Part shown: in pieces, positions 62,311 through 64,000 of the stretch
How positions within the stretch are numbered: position 1 is the first letter of the stretch
Layout of the letters: the number at the start of each line of letters is the position of its first letter
Made by a program: the position numbers and the translations under genes
Notes under the pieces: generated by a model
What the model saw: only the letters and a program-made list of their open reading frames with translations
Told to the model about the DNA's origin: nothing
Database searches by the model: none
Assembly: GCF_000413315.1 (NCBI RefSeq)
Contig: NZ_KE340298.1
Location: 1 to 64,000, forward strand
Origin: Propionibacterium sp. oral taxon 192 str. F0372
Lineage (GTDB): Bacteria > Actinomycetota > Actinomycetes > Propionibacteriales > Propionibacteriaceae
DNA length: 64,000 nucleotides
Direction of reading: 5' to 3'

Positions 62311-62903
62311 TGTTCCTCCTGATTTCTGGCCGGGCGTCCGAAGCAGCAGACAGTTTCACCGTAGCGGCGTTGCCAGGTGTCGGCGAATCCTCTGGGCCAG
62401 GTGATGGATTCATCGCGACACGAGCGCTCGACGATGATGATGCCGTCATCTGCCAACCACTTGGCAGCGACTTCGGCGATGATCCGGTTCACCTCCTGGG
62501 TCCCCATCACATAGGGGGGATCGGCCCACACGACATCGAAACTTGTCGCAGGCCCCGACAGGTAGGCGTTGACCGTAGAGGTGACCAGTTGTGCCCGGCC
62601 TGCGGTACTGGTCGCTGCGAGGTTCGCCCGGATCACCTCGGCAGCTCCCCGGTCCGATTCAACGAGGACCACTTGACGAGCGCCGCGCGACAACGCCTCG
62701 ATGGCGATCGCACCGCTTCCGGCGAACAAGTCGAGTACCCGCAGACCGGCAAGTTGAGCATCTTGGGGGGCATCTAAATTACCGGTCCACGAGGTGAGGA
62801 AGGAGAAGATAGCCTCCCTCACTCGGTCGGTGGTGGGCCGGGTGCGATCCCCTGGTGGGACTCGCAGTGTCTGGCCTCGTGCCAATCCGGCAATAATCCT
62901 CAC
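62307..62903 (-). CDS. rsmD: 16S rRNA (guanine966-N2)-methyltransferase
   Basis: 198-aa SAM-dependent enzyme. Motif I is VLDLFAGSGAIAIEALSRGA and the catalytic DPPY is in VVWADPPYV. It usually neighbours coaD, as here. It is the first gene of the rsmD-coaD unit and is divergent from the plus-strand genes that end the window. Confidence 0.94.
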   Translation of the reverse strand: MRIIAGLARGQTLRVPPGDRTRPTTDRVREAIFSFLTSWTGNLDAPQDAQLAGLRVLDLFAGSGAIAIEALSRGARQVVLVESDRGAAEVIRANLAATSTAGRAQLVTSTVNAYLSGPATSFDVVWADPPYVMGTQEVNRIIAEVAAKWLADDGIIIVERSCRDESITWPRGFADTWQRRYGETVCCFGRPARNQEEQ

Positions 62904-63016
62904 GCTCCTAGTTTATTGCTCGCGTCATCAGCTACACCACGGATTCCATCCGCTTCCATCCGCGTGGCGGACAGCAGGCAGGAGACAGAAGGCCTGGATT
63001 GCGGTTGAATGGACCC

Positions 63017-63439
63017 ATGGCAGACAACAACGTCCCGATGAACGTCATCCCCGAAGACTCCTGCTGGGGCTACCTCGCATCCCAGGAGGTCGGTCGCCTC
63101 GGTGTGGTCTCCGAGGACCTTCCGGAGATCTTCCCGATTAACTACTATGTCGACGGTGAGTCCCTCATCTTTCGCTCTGCAGAGGGCTCGAAAATGGAGA
63201 CCTTGGCCACCAACAACAACGTTGTCTTCGAGGTCGACAACTGGACCGACGAGGGCGGCTGGTCGATCATGATCAAGGGCACCGCCGAACGGATCACCGA
63301 TGCCGATGAACTCGCCCGTGCGAAGAAGGCCCCGCTGCTCCCGTGGACCCCCACAGTGAAGGAAATCTTCGTGCGTATTCTCCCGACCACCCAGATCTCG
63401 GGTCGCACCTTCACCTTTGGCACCGCCCAACAAGACTGA
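63017..63439 (+). CDS. pyridoxamine 5'-phosphate oxidase-fold protein
   Basis: 140 aa of the small flavin-binding split-barrel type: CWGYLASQEVGRLGVVSED at the start, PINYYVDGESLIFRSAEGSK, and VVFEVDNWTD in the core strands. Members bind FMN, F420 or haem; which one cannot be told here. The ATG at 63017 is used; an ATG six codons upstream is possible. No strong ribosome binding site is visible. Confidence 0.85.
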   Translation: MADNNVPMNVIPEDSCWGYLASQEVGRLGVVSEDLPEIFPINYYVDGESLIFRSAEGSKMETLATNNNVVFEVDNWTDEGGWSIMIKGTAERITDADELARAKKAPLLPWTPTVKEIFVRILPTTQISGRTFTFGTAQQD

Positions 63440-63446
63440 AGTCCAC

Positions 63447-64000
63447 ATGGTGCGCATCGCGGTGGCCGGGCTGGGTGCCCAAGGGAGGCTGTATGCCCAG
63501 TTGATTACCGGACAGATCCCAGACCTTGAACTCGCCGCCCTATGCGCCACAAATCCGCGCTCCACCCGGGTGGAGTCACACCGGGAATTCGCCGCCACCC
63601 ACGGAGTCCCACTGTTCACTAGTTTCACCGAGATGCTGGACAGCGGGACCGTGGACGCGGTGGTGATCACCACCCCCCATTGGTCCCATCCCGGTCTTGC
63701 CACCGATGCGATCACCAGGGGTATCCATGTGCTGCTGGAGAAACCTGCCGGGGTCACCTCTCAGTCGGTAGTGCGCCTGGCCGCGACAGCCGCCGCGCAT
63801 CCACAGGCGAGCATCGCAATGATGTTCAACCAGCGCGCTAATCCCCTGTACCGAGATCTTCACGGGCTGATCAGTTCCGGTGCTCTAGGGCGGCTGCGGC
63901 ACACGAACTGGATGATCACCCACTGGTGGCGCCCCGACGCCTACTACAACTCTTCGTCGTGGCGGGCTTCTTGGGCCGGGGAAGGCGGTGGAATACTCGT
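63447..64000 (+). CDS. Gfo/Idh/MocA-family oxidoreductase, partial
   Basis: Open to the window edge without a stop; 184 codons are visible. It starts MVRIAVAGLGAQGRLYAQLI, the NAD(P)-binding Rossmann motif, and has ITTPHWSHPGLATDAI and the family signature LLEKPAGVTS near residue 95. A C-terminal sugar-like substrate domain begins near 115. Probably oxidises or reduces a sugar or sugar derivative; the rest of the gene is needed to say more. It begins 7 bases after the previous stop. Confidence 0.9.
   Translation, partial: MVRIAVAGLGAQGRLYAQLITGQIPDLELAALCATNPRSTRVESHREFAATHGVPLFTSFTEMLDSGTVDAVVITTPHWSHPGLATDAITRGIHVLLEKPAGVTSQSVVRLAATAAAHPQASIAMMFNQRANPLYRDLHGLISSGALGRLRHTNWMITHWWRPDAYYNSSSWRASWAGEGGGIL

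Overview
The window looks like a chromosomal segment of a high-GC actinobacterium, most likely a member of the Propionibacteriaceae. The evidence is a mycothiol gene (mshC), DUF2469 and an actinobacterial SigE-type sigma factor. The gene orders rpmF-rnc-mutM-smc-ftsY-ffh and rplT-rpmI-infC, a 23S rRNA with the large actinobacterial insertion, and a 16S-23S spacer without tRNA genes also fit. A B-type sdhCAB and dhaKLM suit a propionibacterium. Family placement is inference; I could not run a 16S comparison.

Layout. 1-5360: a complete rRNA operon on the minus strand (16S-23S-5S) with promoters, a boxA-like leader, a 23S processing stem and a strong terminator. 5595-13940: tyrS, then argC-J-B-D-R-H without argF or argG, preceded by ArgR-box-like palindromes and a TetR gene. 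14089-21463: pheST, a SpoU-family methyltransferase, infC-rpmI-rplT with a structured leader, and hisE-hisG. 21508-25462: dhaKLM, in which DhaM is fused to HPr and a full-length Enzyme I. 25599-30990: an FtsH-type protease, mshC, uppP and an aldo/keto reductase. 31324-31409: tRNA-Leu(GAG).

31410-35737 is an accessory region. It holds frameshifted remnants of dprA, comM, an alpha/beta hydrolase and a RhuM-family gene packed end to end, then an intact secreted DUF4832-type protein with different codon use. 35738-48282 returns to core genes on the minus strand: trpB2, dprA, comM, yraN, DUF2469, rnhB, lepB, rplS, sdhB-A-C, trmD, rimM, khpA and rpsP. The succinate dehydrogenase genes sit inside the usual rpsP-rimM-trmD-rplS cluster. 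48466-51021 has an ECF sigma factor with an overlapping membrane-protein partner, a 14-bp perfect inverted repeat next to the sigma start, and a decayed ABC-2 transporter. 51150-62903 holds an amidohydrolase, ffh, ftsY, smc, gtrA-like, mutM, rnc, rpmF, DUF177, coaD and rsmD. The end carries a PPOX-fold protein and a Gfo/Idh oxidoreductase that runs off the window, both on the plus strand.

Most neighbouring minus-strand genes overlap by 1-11 bases (ATGA, GTGA or TGATG junctions), so long co-transcribed, translationally coupled operons are the rule. I found no CRISPR array, intact insertion sequence or prophage. No clearly new system stands out. The best leads are the gene-fragment island after tRNA-Leu, the sigma factor/DUF6636-like pair with its palindrome, and the sdhCAB insertion.
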